A stretch of 64,000 bases of DNA from Streptomyces acidiscabies (lineage in GTDB: Bacteria; Actinomycetota; Actinomycetes; Streptomycetales; Streptomycetaceae), in contig NZ_JAGJBY010000001.1 in NCBI RefSeq assembly GCF_020010905.1, positions 950,001 to 1,014,000 of the forward strand. The letters are read 5' to 3'. The notes under the pieces are model-generated. The model was not told where the DNA came from and made no database searches. It saw only the letters and a list, made by a program, of their open reading frames with translations. The position numbers and the translations under genes were made by a program. Below, piece after piece: positions 18,313-26,461 of the stretch; position 1 is the stretch's first letter, and the number at the start of each line of letters is the position of its first letter.

Positions 18313-19011
18313 ATGGCTGGACTCGCCGATTCCGGATCCAACCCCGATGTCGAGCTGCTGTACGACATCAATGGCCTCGCCAAGGACGCGCCGCACTGGT
18401 TCGACCGAATCGTCGGGTTCGTCGGTGAATACGGGCTGTTGTTCGCGATGGTTCTGCTCATCGTGTGGTGCTGGTTGGCTGTGCGGCGGCGGGCCGCGTC
18501 CGGGGAAGAGGCGGCGGCTTCTGTCGCCGCGCTCGTGTGGGCGCCGCTTGCGGCCGGCGTTGCCGTTCTGATCAACGTGCCCATTCGGGGGTTCGTCGAG
18601 CGGCCTCGGCCGTTCAATGACCATCAGGGGCTTGAGGTTCTTGTTTCCGGGAAGACGGACTTCTCGTTCGTGAGTGACCACGCGACCATCACGATGGCGA
18701 TGGGGGTTGCGCTGTTCGTCGCGAATCGGCGGTTCGGGGTGTGGGGGCTGCTGCTGGGGGTTCTGGAAGGGTTCTGCCGGGTTTATATGGGGGTTCACTA
18801 TCCGACCGACGTCATCGGGGGGTTCGCGTTGGGGACGGCCGTTGCGCTGTTGCTGTCCCCGTTGGCCTCGATTCTCCTGACGCCGGTTCTCAAGGCGATC
18901 GAGCGGTCGCCGAGGGTGGGGTGGCTGGTGCGGAGTCGGGCGGCTCGGGTTGCGTTTGTGCCGGGGGCTCGGACGGGGGTTGAGGCGGGGGAGAGGGACC
19001 TGGCTGCTTGA
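18313..19011 (+). CDS. PAP2-family membrane phosphatase
   Basis: Integral membrane phosphatase of 232 aa acting on lipid phosphates such as undecaprenyl pyrophosphate or phosphatidate; the exact substrate is not shown. The three PAP2 signature motifs are present in order: RGFVERPRPF, FVSDHATI (in place of PSGH) and CRVYMGVHYPTDVIGG with the catalytic His and Asp. About five transmembrane helices. Start: the ATG at 18313, with GAAGGGG about 10 nt upstream; the longer frame from 18229 adds basic residues without similarity. Terminates at the bidirectional hairpin at 19107-19140. Confidence 0.9.
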   Translation: MAGLADSGSNPDVELLYDINGLAKDAPHWFDRIVGFVGEYGLLFAMVLLIVWCWLAVRRRAASGEEAAASVAALVWAPLAAGVAVLINVPIRGFVERPRPFNDHQGLEVLVSGKTDFSFVSDHATITMAMGVALFVANRRFGVWGLLLGVLEGFCRVYMGVHYPTDVIGGFALGTAVALLLSPLASILLTPVLKAIERSPRVGWLVRSRAARVAFVPGARTGVEAGERDLAA

Positions 19012-19048
19012 TGGGGTGGGGGGTTCTGGGGGCTGGCGGGTGCGGCTT

Positions 19049-19140
19049 CGTTGTGGCTGGTCGCGCCCACGCGGCGGAGCCGCAAATCGACACAGCCCCG
19101 CGCCCCTGAAAAAACGGGCGCTGCGCGCCCTGTTTTTTCA
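19049..19140. repeat. Streptomyces intergenic repeat (GCGGCGGAGCCGCA...CCCCGCGCCCC type)
   Basis: The segment GGTCGCGCCCACGCGGCGGAGCCGCA followed by AGCCCCGCGCCCCTG matches an intergenic repeat common in Streptomyces genomes between convergent genes. A related copy is at about 62351-62472 in this window. It ends in the terminator hairpin. These units are usually found downstream of genes, as here between two convergent CDS. Confidence 0.7.
19107..19140. terminator. Bidirectional terminator between PAP2 and oxidoreductase genes
   Basis: Near-perfect inverted repeat TGAAAAAACGGGCGC / GCGCCCTGTTTTTTCA with one bulge. The A6 and T6 tracts on either side make it a Rho-independent terminator in both directions. 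It lies 7 nt from the end of the leftward oxidase gene and 95 nt after the PAP2 gene. Confidence 0.9.
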
Positions 19141-19147
19141 AAAGCGG

Positions 19148-20686
19148 CTAGATTCCCTGCGGGTATGTGAAAAACCTTGCCGGGTCGTACTGCTGCTTCA
19201 CCTTCGCCAGCTTCGGCGCCGCATCCCCGTAATACGCCTTCCGCCAGTTCGTCAGCGTCGGGTCCGTGTAGTTCTGGTACGCCGCCCCCGATGCGTACGG
19301 CTGCATTGCCTTGTGGGCGGAGTTGAGCCAGGACTGTGCCGCCGTGCCCTGCGTGCCCGGTTTCCATGACGCGATGTACTGGGCCAGGAAGCGGGAGCGG
19401 CGGTGGACGAAAGCCGTTGCTGTGGGGGAGACGCGGTTCACCGCGCCGCCCAGCGCTGTGAGGGCGATGCTTCCCGCGCCCTCACGGACCGTCTTCAGCT
19501 GCTTCAGGAGCGTTTGGATTCCCGCCTCCGACAACGACTTGTCGTAGAAGTCCGAGCGGGCCGAGTACGTCTCGCGGCCCAGCTTGCCGCCCGGCGTGCG
19601 GCCCGGGAGCGTGCCGGGGAGGTGGCAGCTCGCGGGCTGGGTGTACGCGGAGCAGCCGGCGTACCCCTCCATCGCCTGCGCGTATGCGCGGCGGCGTAGC
19701 GAGACCGACTTCGGGGCGCCCGCCTTCGCGGTGAGGCGGTCGATCGCGTTCTGGAGTTCGTTGTACGTGCCCAGGGAGAAGGCGGCGACGGAGATGGTGG
19801 GGGTGCCGCCGGGGGAGTTGGCGAGGTTGAGGGCCGACCAGATCTCGTCCGGCTGGGTCGGGCCCCATTCCTGCCAGGCTCGGATGACCGCCGCCGCCTT
19901 CGACCAGGACCAGGTGAGGTAGCCCGAGACCGCCTGGGGCGCCGCGTGGGTCTTGAACTGGAGTTCCGTCACCACGCCGAAGTTGCCGTTGCCCGCGCCG
20001 CGCAGGGCCCAGAACAGGTCGGGGTTCTGCTGCGCGTTCGCGGTGAGCTGCTTGCCGTCGGCCGTGATGATCGTCGCCTGCGTGAGGCTGTCGCAGGTCA
20101 GGCCGTACGCACGGGAGACCACGCCGTGCCCGCCGCCGAGCGCGAGGCCCGAGACGCCGACCGTGGGGCAGGAGCCGGCGGGGATCGTCACGCCCTTCGC
20201 CGTCACCGCGCGGTAGACGTCGATCAGCTTCGAGCCGGCGCCGACGACGGCCGTACCGCCGCCCACGCGGACGCGGTTCAGCTTGGAGACGTCGACGATC
20301 AGGCGGCCGTCGCCGGACGACCAGCCCGCGTACGAGTGGCCGCCGTTGCGGATGGCGACCTTCAGCTTCTGCGCGCGGGCGAACGCCAGCGTCGTACGGA
20401 TGTCCTCCGCGTGCGCGACGTACGCGACCGCTGTGGGCTTCAGGGTGTCGAAGCGCGTGTTGTAGAGCTGGCGGGCCGCTGCCCACTGGGCCTCGCCGGG
20501 GCGGACGAGGAGGCCGTCGAGGTCGCTCGCGAGGGCCTTCCAGTCGGTGGGGGCGCTGGCGAGCGGGGAGTACGCGAACCAGCCGGACGTGCTCGGGGTG
20601 GGACTGCCGGTCGTCGTCGACCGGCAGCCGGTCGCCGCTGCCGCAGTGAGTGCTGCCGCGCCGCCGATGAACATGCGCCGTTCCAT
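19148..20686 (-). CDS. Exported FAD-linked oxidase (BBE-type, bicovalent flavin)
   Basis: Secreted oxidoreductase of 512 aa in the PCMH/berberine-bridge family. N terminus ERRMFIGG followed by a hydrophobic stretch and AAAATGC suggests Tat export and possibly a lipoprotein. FAD-binding domain about 90-270: RNGGHSY carries the His and PAGSCPTVGVSGL the Cys that together attach FAD in bicovalent members. LALGGGHGV follows. The C-terminal BBE segment ends KVKQQYDPARFFTYPQGI. Such enzymes oxidise sugars or alcohols with O2; the substrate is unknown. GGAGG lies 6 nt upstream of the ATG. Monocistronic between two short gaps. Confidence 0.88.
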   Translation of the reverse strand: MERRMFIGGAAALTAAAATGCRSTTTGSPTPSTSGWFAYSPLASAPTDWKALASDLDGLLVRPGEAQWAAARQLYNTRFDTLKPTAVAYVAHAEDIRTTLAFARAQKLKVAIRNGGHSYAGWSSGDGRLIVDVSKLNRVRVGGGTAVVGAGSKLIDVYRAVTAKGVTIPAGSCPTVGVSGLALGGGHGVVSRAYGLTCDSLTQATIITADGKQLTANAQQNPDLFWALRGAGNGNFGVVTELQFKTHAAPQAVSGYLTWSWSKAAAVIRAWQEWGPTQPDEIWSALNLANSPGGTPTISVAAFSLGTYNELQNAIDRLTAKAGAPKSVSLRRRAYAQAMEGYAGCSAYTQPASCHLPGTLPGRTPGGKLGRETYSARSDFYDKSLSEAGIQTLLKQLKTVREGAGSIALTALGGAVNRVSPTATAFVHRRSRFLAQYIASWKPGTQGTAAQSWLNSAHKAMQPYASGAAYQNYTDPTLTNWRKAYYGDAAPKLAKVKQQYDPARFFTYPQGI

Positions 20687-20762
20687 GGTGTCGTCCTCCG
20701 TCGCGGCCTGGTGTCTGTCGAACGAGACGAGTTCCCGGAACGCGGGGTTCCCCGACCGGGGT

Positions 20763-20936
20763 TCATCCCTTCGCGTGCGTCTCCGCGTCCGTCCGCGCCA
20801 GGCTTCTCGCTCGGCGGGCCGGTCCGCGCCAGCCGCAGGTGCAGCGGGCGAAGCAGAAGCGGCCCTGGTCGACGGTGGTGGCGAGATGGTCGCCGGAGGG
20901 AGTGCGGGTGCCGTCCGGTTGCGTCACGTACTCCAC
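20763..20936 (-). CDS. Small conserved-looking hypothetical protein (CTCGW)
   Basis: Short gene of 57 codons, start GTG at 20936. The product begins VEYVTQPDGTRTPSGDH and contains RFCFARCTCGWRGPARRAR; the three Cys plus Trp resemble a small metal- or nucleic-acid-binding module found in streptomycete proteins annotated only as hypothetical. The longer frame to 21731 runs antisense through the lipoprotein gene and is not credible. The ribosome-binding site is weak, so the start is uncertain. Confidence 0.5.
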   Translation of the reverse strand: MEYVTQPDGTRTPSGDHLATTVDQGRFCFARCTCGWRGPARRARSLARTDAETHAKG

Positions 20937-21044
20937 GGTACCGACCGTCGGTAAAGGGTTCTCCAGGCGTGGGTGGGCGTGACGGTGGTACTTGCGGGTC
21001 GTTGAACAGGGCCACATGGGGGCCCGCGAGCTGGGGGTAGGGAG

Positions 21045-21869
21045 ATGAAGGACCGTCGGGGCGGTGTGGTGGCCGTCGCGGGACTGGTGGCCGGGGTCGT
21101 GGCCGGGGCCGCGGGGTGTGTGAGCAGCGGCGCGGCGGCGGAGGACGCGCCCGTCGGGGATCCGGTCGGGACTCTGCACCGGGCCGCCGACACGCTGCTC
21201 GCGGCGGGTAGTTCCCGTGCGCAGACGTCCATGGAGATGGCGACCGGCGGGACGCGCGTCACGATCCGGGGGGAGGGGGTGTACGACTACCGGCGGCAGC
21301 TCGGTCAGCTGAAGGTCGTCCTTCCGCAGGACCCGTCCGGGGTCAGCGAGCACCGGCCGATCACCGAACTCCTCGCGCCGGGGGCCCTGTTCATGAAGAA
21401 CCGGGGGGCCGGGGTGCCTGCGGACAAGTGGGTCCGCGTCGATACCGCGACCCTTTCCGACGGCAATCTCGTCACCGGCGGTGCCACCGATCCGTTCGCT
21501 GCCGCCGAGTTGCTGCGGGGGGTGCGTACGGCGTCGTACGTCGGGCGGAGCGATGTCGCCGGGGTCGGGGTCCGGCACTACCGGGGCACCGCCGACCTCG
21601 CGCTCGCCGCGCGCGGCGCGACCCCCGGCAACCGGGCCTCCCTCGCCGCCGCGGCCGAGGGGTTCGCCACGGCCGAGGTCCCCTTCGACGTGTACCTCGA
21701 CGACCAGGGGCGCATCCGCAAGGTCCGGCACCGGTTCAGCTTCGTCAACAGCGGGCGGGCGGGGGTGGTGGCTGTGGCGTCTACGGTCCTGCTGTACGAC
21801 TTCGGGGCGCCGGCCGTCGTACGGCTTCCGGAGTCTCGGGACATCTATGCCGGGACGATCGCGGAGTGA
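21045..21869 (+). CDS. Putative lipoprotein (LppX/LprG-like fold possible)
   Basis: Exported lipoprotein of 274 aa. Signal peptide with lipobox VAGAAGC (Cys 25), then a low-complexity linker and an approximately 230-residue domain beginning HRAADTLLAAGSSRAQTSMEMATGG. Alternating beta-rich text, TELLAPGALFMKNRGAGVPADKWVRV and a DVYLDDQGRIRKVRH segment, resemble actinobacterial lipoproteins of the LppX/LprAFG class, which carry lipids in the cell envelope. Assignment is by pattern only. It overlaps no neighbour and has an AGGGAG ribosome-binding site 5 nt before the ATG. Confidence 0.75.
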   Translation: MKDRRGGVVAVAGLVAGVVAGAAGCVSSGAAAEDAPVGDPVGTLHRAADTLLAAGSSRAQTSMEMATGGTRVTIRGEGVYDYRRQLGQLKVVLPQDPSGVSEHRPITELLAPGALFMKNRGAGVPADKWVRVDTATLSDGNLVTGGATDPFAAAELLRGVRTASYVGRSDVAGVGVRHYRGTADLALAARGATPGNRASLAAAAEGFATAEVPFDVYLDDQGRIRKVRHRFSFVNSGRAGVVAVASTVLLYDFGAPAVVRLPESRDIYAGTIAE

Positions 21870-21873
21870 GGGG

Positions 21874-22722
21874 TCACTGGACGAGGTCGGTGTGGTGGGT
21901 GGGGTGCTCGGGGCAGACGTAGAGCTGTAGGTGGTTGGCGTCGATCACTGTGACGTCCGGCGGGTTCGAGTCGGCGTCGCCGAGGGACTGGTCCTCGTAC
22001 GGGATCCAGGTTCTGTTGTCCGGGTGCCATTCGTCCGAGGCGATCGTCAGCAGCGGGGTCATTCGGGTGCCGCAGTGGATGCAGAAGCGGGAGATGGGGT
22101 CGGTGAGGCCCCATTGCGGCCAGCCGCCGATCTTCCAGCCGGGGGCGGTGGAGAGTTCGTTCCGGTAGAACCCGTCCGGGCCGGACTCGTAGGACTCGTC
22201 CACGTCCACGACGGCCATGACCTGCTGCCGCAGCTCCTCGGTCAGGTCCAGGAAGTGCGGGTACTCGGTGACCTGCTCCGGCGCGAGTACGCACGGCTGC
22301 GGGACGTACCAGGTGGTCGGCTCGGACGGTTGGGGTGGGGCGGTGAGGATCTGGGTGACGTCGGCCGCCGTTCGCCAGAACAGGTACGTCGGGGGTTTGT
22401 GGTCCGGGGGGTGTTCCTCGGAGGGGCACCACAGGATTTGGAGCAGGTCGGTCTTTCCGGGCGGCCTCAGCTGGGGTACGTCCCGGACGTACAGCTGGGC
22501 CACGGGGATCATCGGGGATACCGGGCCCTCGTGCCATTTGTCGCAGTGCGGCCAGTGGTGGGTCGTCGGCCACAGGAGGGGGCCGCCGATGGAGCTGTCG
22601 TGCACGGACGGGGAGCCGGGGCGGGGGTGCAGGCGGGTGGCCGTACGGGCGAGGGGGGTCAGGGCGGGGACGAGGGTGGTGATGTCGAGGGGTCTTGGTG
22701 GGGTGGTGCGGGTGGTGGGCAT
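21874..22722 (-). CDS. Hypothetical protein, DUF1963/YwqG-like
   Basis: Protein of 282 aa of unknown function. IGGPLLWP near residue 45, IPVAQLYVRDVPQL, and KIGGWPQWG near 200 resemble DUF1963 (YwqG-like) proteins, which have repeated 'LGGxPxW' motifs. A CIHCG pair, RMTPLLTIAS and LQLYVCPEHP near the end add a possible zinc site not usual for that family. No signal peptide. Convergent with the lipoprotein gene (4-bp gap). A TGTCAG/CTGACA inverted repeat at 22734-22751 lies just upstream and could be an operator. Confidence 0.6.
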   Translation of the reverse strand: MPTTRTTPPRPLDITTLVPALTPLARTATRLHPRPGSPSVHDSSIGGPLLWPTTHHWPHCDKWHEGPVSPMIPVAQLYVRDVPQLRPPGKTDLLQILWCPSEEHPPDHKPPTYLFWRTAADVTQILTAPPQPSEPTTWYVPQPCVLAPEQVTEYPHFLDLTEELRQQVMAVVDVDESYESGPDGFYRNELSTAPGWKIGGWPQWGLTDPISRFCIHCGTRMTPLLTIASDEWHPDNRTWIPYEDQSLGDADSNPPDVTVIDANHLQLYVCPEHPTHHTDLVQ

Positions 22723-22946
22723 GGGGGTGATGTTGTCAGGGGGGTCTGACAGTTGGGGTCAGCTATGGGCGTTCGGGAGGGGGCTCGATCAGTGCCTCGG
22801 TGGCGAGTCTTGGGGGACGTGTTGTTCGGGGCTGGGTGCGGATGACGGCGGTGGGCGGTACGGCATCGGCGTCGACGGCAGTCAGGCCGACTACCTCGCG
22901 GCCGACCTCGCCCACCTCACCGCGTACCTCGCCGTCACCACCGGCC

Positions 22947-23228
22947 AACGCCGAGCTGAGCCGGGCGGCGGGGTACGAGGTCGTCGACCTCACGCGCGAG
23001 TCACTCCGGGACGGTGTCGCACGGTTCACCGGCGGACGCGGCGTCGACGTCGTCCTGGGCAGGGTGGTCACTGGGCGCGCTCGCCCGGGGCGAAACCCTC
23101 GTCAGCATCGCTGGACCTGGTCGTCCGCAAGGCCATCACGCCCCCCGTCGACCGGGTCTTCCCTCTGGAGCGGGCAGCACCCCCTCATCGCGGGCGGCCC
23201 GTTAGGGCGGGTGTTTCCCGGGCTGTAG
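22947..23228 (+). pseudogene. Remnant of zinc-binding alcohol dehydrogenase/quinone oxidoreductase
   Basis: C-terminal pieces of an MDR-family oxidoreductase are spread over three reading frames: AGYEVVDLTRESLRDGVA...GGRGVDVVLG (from about 22950), then GALARGETLVSIAG in the +1 frame, then LDLVVRK and PPVDRVFPLERAA in the +2 frame, and finally LIAGGPLGRVFPGL back in the first frame, ending at a stop at 23226-23228. Order and spacing are those of one family, so this is a decayed gene with several frameshifts and no catalytic N-terminal domain. Nothing else is evident in this gap. Confidence 0.7.
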
Positions 23229-23373
23229 GGCGCGCCGGGCGGGGTGACTGGGGGCTTCCTGCGTGGCGAGGTGCGGACATGCCGTCGACGGGCCCTGTCC
23301 GATACGGTCGCGTACTCCTCGTCGGGAAGCCCTCGGCACCGACCCACCGACGCCCGTTCGGAGCCCCCCCACC

Positions 23374-23754
23374 TCACCCGGAAATCGCCCGCTCCGACTC
23401 ACTCCGCAGCACACAGAACTCGTTCCCCTCAGGATCCGCCAGCACCGCCCACCCCGTACCGTCGGCTTCCCGCCGGTCGGCGACGAAGGTCGCGCCCAGC
23501 GCCACCAGCCGCTCCACCTCCGCATCCCGCGATGTCTCGGGCCGCAGGCACAGGTGGAGCCGGTTCTTCCCCACCTTCGGCTCAGGCACCTCGTTGAAGT
23601 AGAGAACCAGCCCCGTCGGCAGCACCACCAGCGTCTCCGGGTTCCCCGGCTCGTCCTCCGGCCCCAGCGACCCCCCGGTCACCTCGCTCCAGAACCGCGC
23701 CAACGCATACGCGTCCCCACAGTCGACCGCCACGTTCTGCACCACAGAAACCAT
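23374..23754 (-). CDS. VOC family (glyoxalase-like) protein
   Basis: Protein of 126 aa forming one vicinal-oxygen-chelate domain: VVQNVAVDCGDAYALARFW at the start, LYFNEVPEPKVGKNRLHLCL in the middle and WAVLADPEGNEFCVL at the end, matching the Glyoxalase_6 subgroup. Members include metal-dependent enzymes and drug-binding proteins; the metal ligands of true glyoxalase I are not all obvious, so activity is unassigned. It lies 13 bp downstream of the phosphate transporter on the same strand and is probably co-transcribed. Confidence 0.82.
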   Translation of the reverse strand: MVSVVQNVAVDCGDAYALARFWSEVTGGSLGPEDEPGNPETLVVLPTGLVLYFNEVPEPKVGKNRLHLCLRPETSRDAEVERLVALGATFVADRREADGTGWAVLADPEGNEFCVLRSESERAISG

Positions 23755-23767
23755 GGCCCCAGCTTCC

Positions 23768-24766
23768 CTACAGCGCCACCAGCTTCACAACCCCATATAC
23801 CGCCGCCGCCACAACCCCCGCCGCAGGCATCGTGATGAACCACCCCAGGATGATGTTCTTCGCGACCCCCCACCGCACGGCATTGATGCGCTTCGTCGCC
23901 CCGACGCCCATGATCGCGGAGGTGATGACATGGGTCGTGGAGATCGGCGCCTTGAAGAGGAACGCCGTCGTGAACATGATCGACGCGCCAGTGGTCTCGG
24001 CGGCGAAACCCTGCGGCGGATCAAGCTCGATGATCTTGCGGCCGAGCGTCCGCATGATGCGCCAGCCCCCCGCGTACGTACCCAGCGACAGCATGACCGC
24101 GCACACGATCTTGACCCAGACGGGGATCGGGTCCCCGGCGTCCTCGACGTCCGCGATGACGAGGGCCATCACGACGATGCCCATCGTCTTCTGCGCGTCC
24201 TGGAGGCCGTGGCCGAGGGCCATGCCCGCGGCGGAGACGGTCTGGGCGATACGGAACCCGCGCTTGGCCTTGTGCGGATTGGCGCGCCGGAAGATCCACA
24301 TGATCGCGGTCATGACGAGGTACCCGACGACGAGCCCGACGACCGGCGAGATGAACATCGGCAGGACGATCTTGTCCAGGACCCCGTGCCAGTAGACGGT
24401 CGTCCCCCCGGCGAGCGCGGCGCCGACCATCCCGCCGAACAGGGCGTGCGAGGACGAGGAGGGGAGGCCGAAGTACCAGGTGACGAGGTTCCAGGTGATC
24501 GCGCCGACGAGGGCCGCGAAGAGGATGCCCATCCCCTTGGACCCCTCGGGCGTCTGGATGATCCCCTCGCTGACGGTCTTGGCGACCCCGGAGCCGAGGA
24601 AGGCCCCCGCGAGGTTCATCACGGCGGCCATGGCGAGCGCGGCACGCGGGGTCAGCGCCCGGGTGGACACGGACGTGGCGATCGCGTTGGCGGAGTCGTG
24701 GAAGCCGTTGGTGTACGTGAAGAAGAGCGCGACCAGGACGGTCACGACCAGGGCGAACGTGTCCAC
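23768..24766 (-). CDS. pit: Low-affinity inorganic phosphate transporter (PiT family)
   Basis: Membrane symporter of 332 aa with about ten transmembrane helices, importing metal-phosphate or phosphate with protons. The PiT signature is duplicated: GFHDSANAIATSVSTRAL near residue 21 and GLPSSSSHALFGGMVGAAL near 100, with FLFKAPISTTHVITSAIMGVGATKR near the end. GTG start 5 nt after the stop of the DUF47 gene, so the two are coupled. I recall the same pair as SCO4137/SCO4138 (pitH1) in S. coelicolor, there next to pstB. The DUF47 partner probably regulates the transporter. Confidence 0.93.
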   Translation of the reverse strand: MDTFALVVTVLVALFFTYTNGFHDSANAIATSVSTRALTPRAALAMAAVMNLAGAFLGSGVAKTVSEGIIQTPEGSKGMGILFAALVGAITWNLVTWYFGLPSSSSHALFGGMVGAALAGGTTVYWHGVLDKIVLPMFISPVVGLVVGYLVMTAIMWIFRRANPHKAKRGFRIAQTVSAAGMALGHGLQDAQKTMGIVVMALVIADVEDAGDPIPVWVKIVCAVMLSLGTYAGGWRIMRTLGRKIIELDPPQGFAAETTGASIMFTTAFLFKAPISTTHVITSAIMGVGATKRINAVRWGVAKNIILGWFITMPAAGVVAAAVYGVVKLVAL

Positions 24767-24771
24767 GCGGT

Positions 24772-25392
24772 TCAGGACTCCTTGACGGCGATGGTCTCCA
24801 CCGTGTTCGCCACGTGCTCGAACGCGTCGGCGGCCTCTTCGAGGACGTCGACGATCTGCTTCAGCTTCAGCACCTCGATGGCGTCGTACTTGCCGTTGAA
24901 GAGGTGGGCCAGCAGTTTGCGGTGGATCTGGTCCGCCTGGTTCTCCAGCCGGTTGACCTCGATCCAGTACTCCGTGAGGTTCTGCATCGTCCGCAGGTTC
25001 GGCATCGCCTCGGCCGTGAGGTCGGCGGCTCTCGCCAGCACCTCGATCTGCTGCTCGACGCCCTTGGGGAGTTCCTCGACGTTGTAGAGGACGACGAGGT
25101 CGACGGCCTCCTCCATGAAGTCCATGATGTCGTCGAGGCAGGACGCGAGGTTGTAGATGTCCTCGCGGTCGAAGGGCGTGATGAAGGAGGAGTTCAGCTG
25201 GTGGAAGATCGCGTGCGTCGCATCGTCACCGGCGTGTTCCGCGGCCCGCATCCGCTCGGCGATCTCGGCCCGGCCGGCGGTGTCCGCCCCGAGCAGTTCC
25301 ATCAGGAGTTTCGAGCCCGTGACAATGTTGTCCGCGGACGCGGCGAACATGTCGTAGAAGCTCGTCTCCCTGGGGGTCAGACGAAAGCGCAC
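24772..25392 (-). CDS. DUF47 (PhoU-like) accessory protein of Pit
   Basis: All-helical cytoplasmic protein of 206 aa in the DUF47/PhoU_div family. Characteristic segments are ERMRAAEHAGDDATHAIFHQLNSSFITPFDREDIYNLASCLDDIMDFMEEA (residues about 46-100), with the two acidic E/DxxxD clusters that bind metal in PhoU proteins. Start GTG 25392 with GAGGA about 6 nt upstream. First gene of a three-gene leftward operon (DUF47, pit, VOC). Known partners control Pit transport or phosphate signalling. Confidence 0.9.
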   Translation of the reverse strand: MRFRLTPRETSFYDMFAASADNIVTGSKLLMELLGADTAGRAEIAERMRAAEHAGDDATHAIFHQLNSSFITPFDREDIYNLASCLDDIMDFMEEAVDLVVLYNVEELPKGVEQQIEVLARAADLTAEAMPNLRTMQNLTEYWIEVNRLENQADQIHRKLLAHLFNGKYDAIEVLKLKQIVDVLEEAADAFEHVANTVETIAVKES

Positions 25393-25545
25393 GTGGGGTC
25401 CTCGGTATGCATCGGTTTCGGTCAGGCTGATGCTAAGCGCATCATCCGGTCAGGGCTAAGGGGCCGTCCCCAGTGTCGCCCATCAGGCACAGTGACCAGC
25501 ACGGGGTGGGACCAAGGGCCCTATACCCAGCAAACTTGGCTACGA

Positions 25546-25564
25546 TATACCCAGTAGGGGTATA
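25546..25564. promoter_or_regulatory. CsoR operator (copper-responsive)
   Basis: Perfect palindrome TATACCC-AGTAG-GGGTATA, 22 bp upstream of the csoR start codon. It matches the known CsoR recognition pattern of two TAC/TATACCC half-sites around a G-rich centre. A further half-site CTATACCC lies at 25521-25528. Binding of apo-CsoR would block csoR transcription until Cu(I) binds. Confidence 0.8.
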
Positions 25565-25585
25565 CAAGACGAACCGGAGGACGCG

Positions 25586-25915
25586 ATGACGACCACCGAG
25601 GCCGAGCAGACACCGGCACCCTCCGAGCACACGACGCACGGCTACCACAAACAGAAGGACGAACACCTCAAGCGCCTGCGCCGGATCGAGGGCCAGATCC
25701 GGGGCCTGCAACGCATGGTCGACGAGGACACCTACTGCATCGACATACTCACGCAGGTCTCCGCGTCCACGAAGGCGCTGCAGTCCTTTGCGCTGCAACT
25801 CCTCGAGGAACACCTCCGCCACTGCGTCGCGGACGCGGCGCTGAAGGGGGGCGACGAGGTCAATGCGAAGGTGGAGGAGGCGACGAAGGCGATCGGGAGG
25901 ATGCTGCGTACGTAG
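25586..25915 (+). CDS. csoR: Copper-sensing transcriptional repressor CsoR
   Basis: Cu(I)-sensing repressor of 109 aa, DUF156 family, all-helical. Typical start KDEHLKRLRRIEGQIRGLQRMV. The copper ligands of CsoR are present as the Cys in EDTYCIDIL and the His and Cys in EEHLRHCV (the Cys-His-Cys set). It lacks the residues of nickel- or formaldehyde-sensing relatives as far as can be judged by eye. GGAGG lies 5 nt before the ATG, and a CsoR palindrome lies upstream, so it is autoregulated. In S. coelicolor csoR is, as I recall, SCO4136 next to the DUF47-pit pair, as here. No copper ATPase gene is adjacent. Confidence 0.92.
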   Translation: MTTTEAEQTPAPSEHTTHGYHKQKDEHLKRLRRIEGQIRGLQRMVDEDTYCIDILTQVSASTKALQSFALQLLEEHLRHCVADAALKGGDEVNAKVEEATKAIGRMLRT

Positions 25916-25921
25916 GTGTCC

Positions 25922-26116
25922 TCACCGGGGCGGCGCGTCCCCCGGCGGCTCGTCCCGCACCCGCACCACCCTCAGCACCGCGTCGATCGAGTCCAGGCTG
26001 AGCCGCTCCCCGTCCGCCGAGGACGCCGCGATCATCAGCTCCCCGCACAGCTCGATCTCGGCGAGTGCCACGTGATCCTGCACCGCCGTACCGCCCCCCG
26101 GAGCCACGCACCTCAC
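25922..26116 (-). CDS. Small hypothetical protein
   Basis: ORF of 64 codons. The middle HVALAEIELCGELMIAASSADGERLSLDSIDAVLRVV reads like a folded amphipathic helix-rich domain and has the look of short streptomycete proteins annotated as hypothetical; both ends are Pro/Gly-rich. No motif assigned. The start may be a downstream GTG. Convergent with csoR (6-bp gap). Confidence 0.5.
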   Translation of the reverse strand: MRCVAPGGGTAVQDHVALAEIELCGELMIAASSADGERLSLDSIDAVLRVVRVRDEPPGDAPPR

Positions 26117-26272
26117 CTCGTCCCTGCTGAAGCCGAACCCGGCTTCCTAGAGTAGGCAGCGGCCCACGCGCGGCGCATGGCACGGAAGGGCTAGTTCTTG
26201 CCCACCCGGTGACCGAATCTGTCACGGACCTCTTTGGTCACACCTGTCACGCACGCGCGGGCCGCTGAAGGC

Positions 26273-26461
26273 TCAGTGACTTCCGATTCCGGCTCCGGTC
26301 CCGGTTTCGGCGAGGAGTACGCAGTCGGGGCAGGCGAACCGGACCGGCCCCGGGCCGAAGCCCCGGAGTTCCACCGCCGCGCGGGTCCAGCGTCCGCAGC
26401 GGTTGCAGACGGCCCAGAGGGAGGCGGGCGGGGCGTCGGAGGTCAGGGCGTCGCGGTTCAT
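26273..26461 (-). CDS. Small zinc-ribbon-like protein
   Basis: Protein of 62 aa with two Cys pairs, AVCNRCGRW and FACPDCV, spaced about 25 residues apart, a pattern that suggests a structural zinc ribbon. Its ATG overlaps the stop of the upstream gene as ATGA, so the two are translated together. I do not recognise a named family. A longer frame to 26761 exists but would run through the coupled gene out of frame with it, so the ATG at 26461 is preferred. Confidence 0.6.
   Translation of the reverse strand: MNRDALTSDAPPASLWAVCNRCGRWTRAAVELRGFGPGPVRFACPDCVLLAETGTGAGIGSH

Noticed and set aside
22763..23071. Leftward ORF of 102 codons over the dehydrogenase remnant
   Set aside because: Low-complexity text; the opposite strand has real, though frameshifted, homology.
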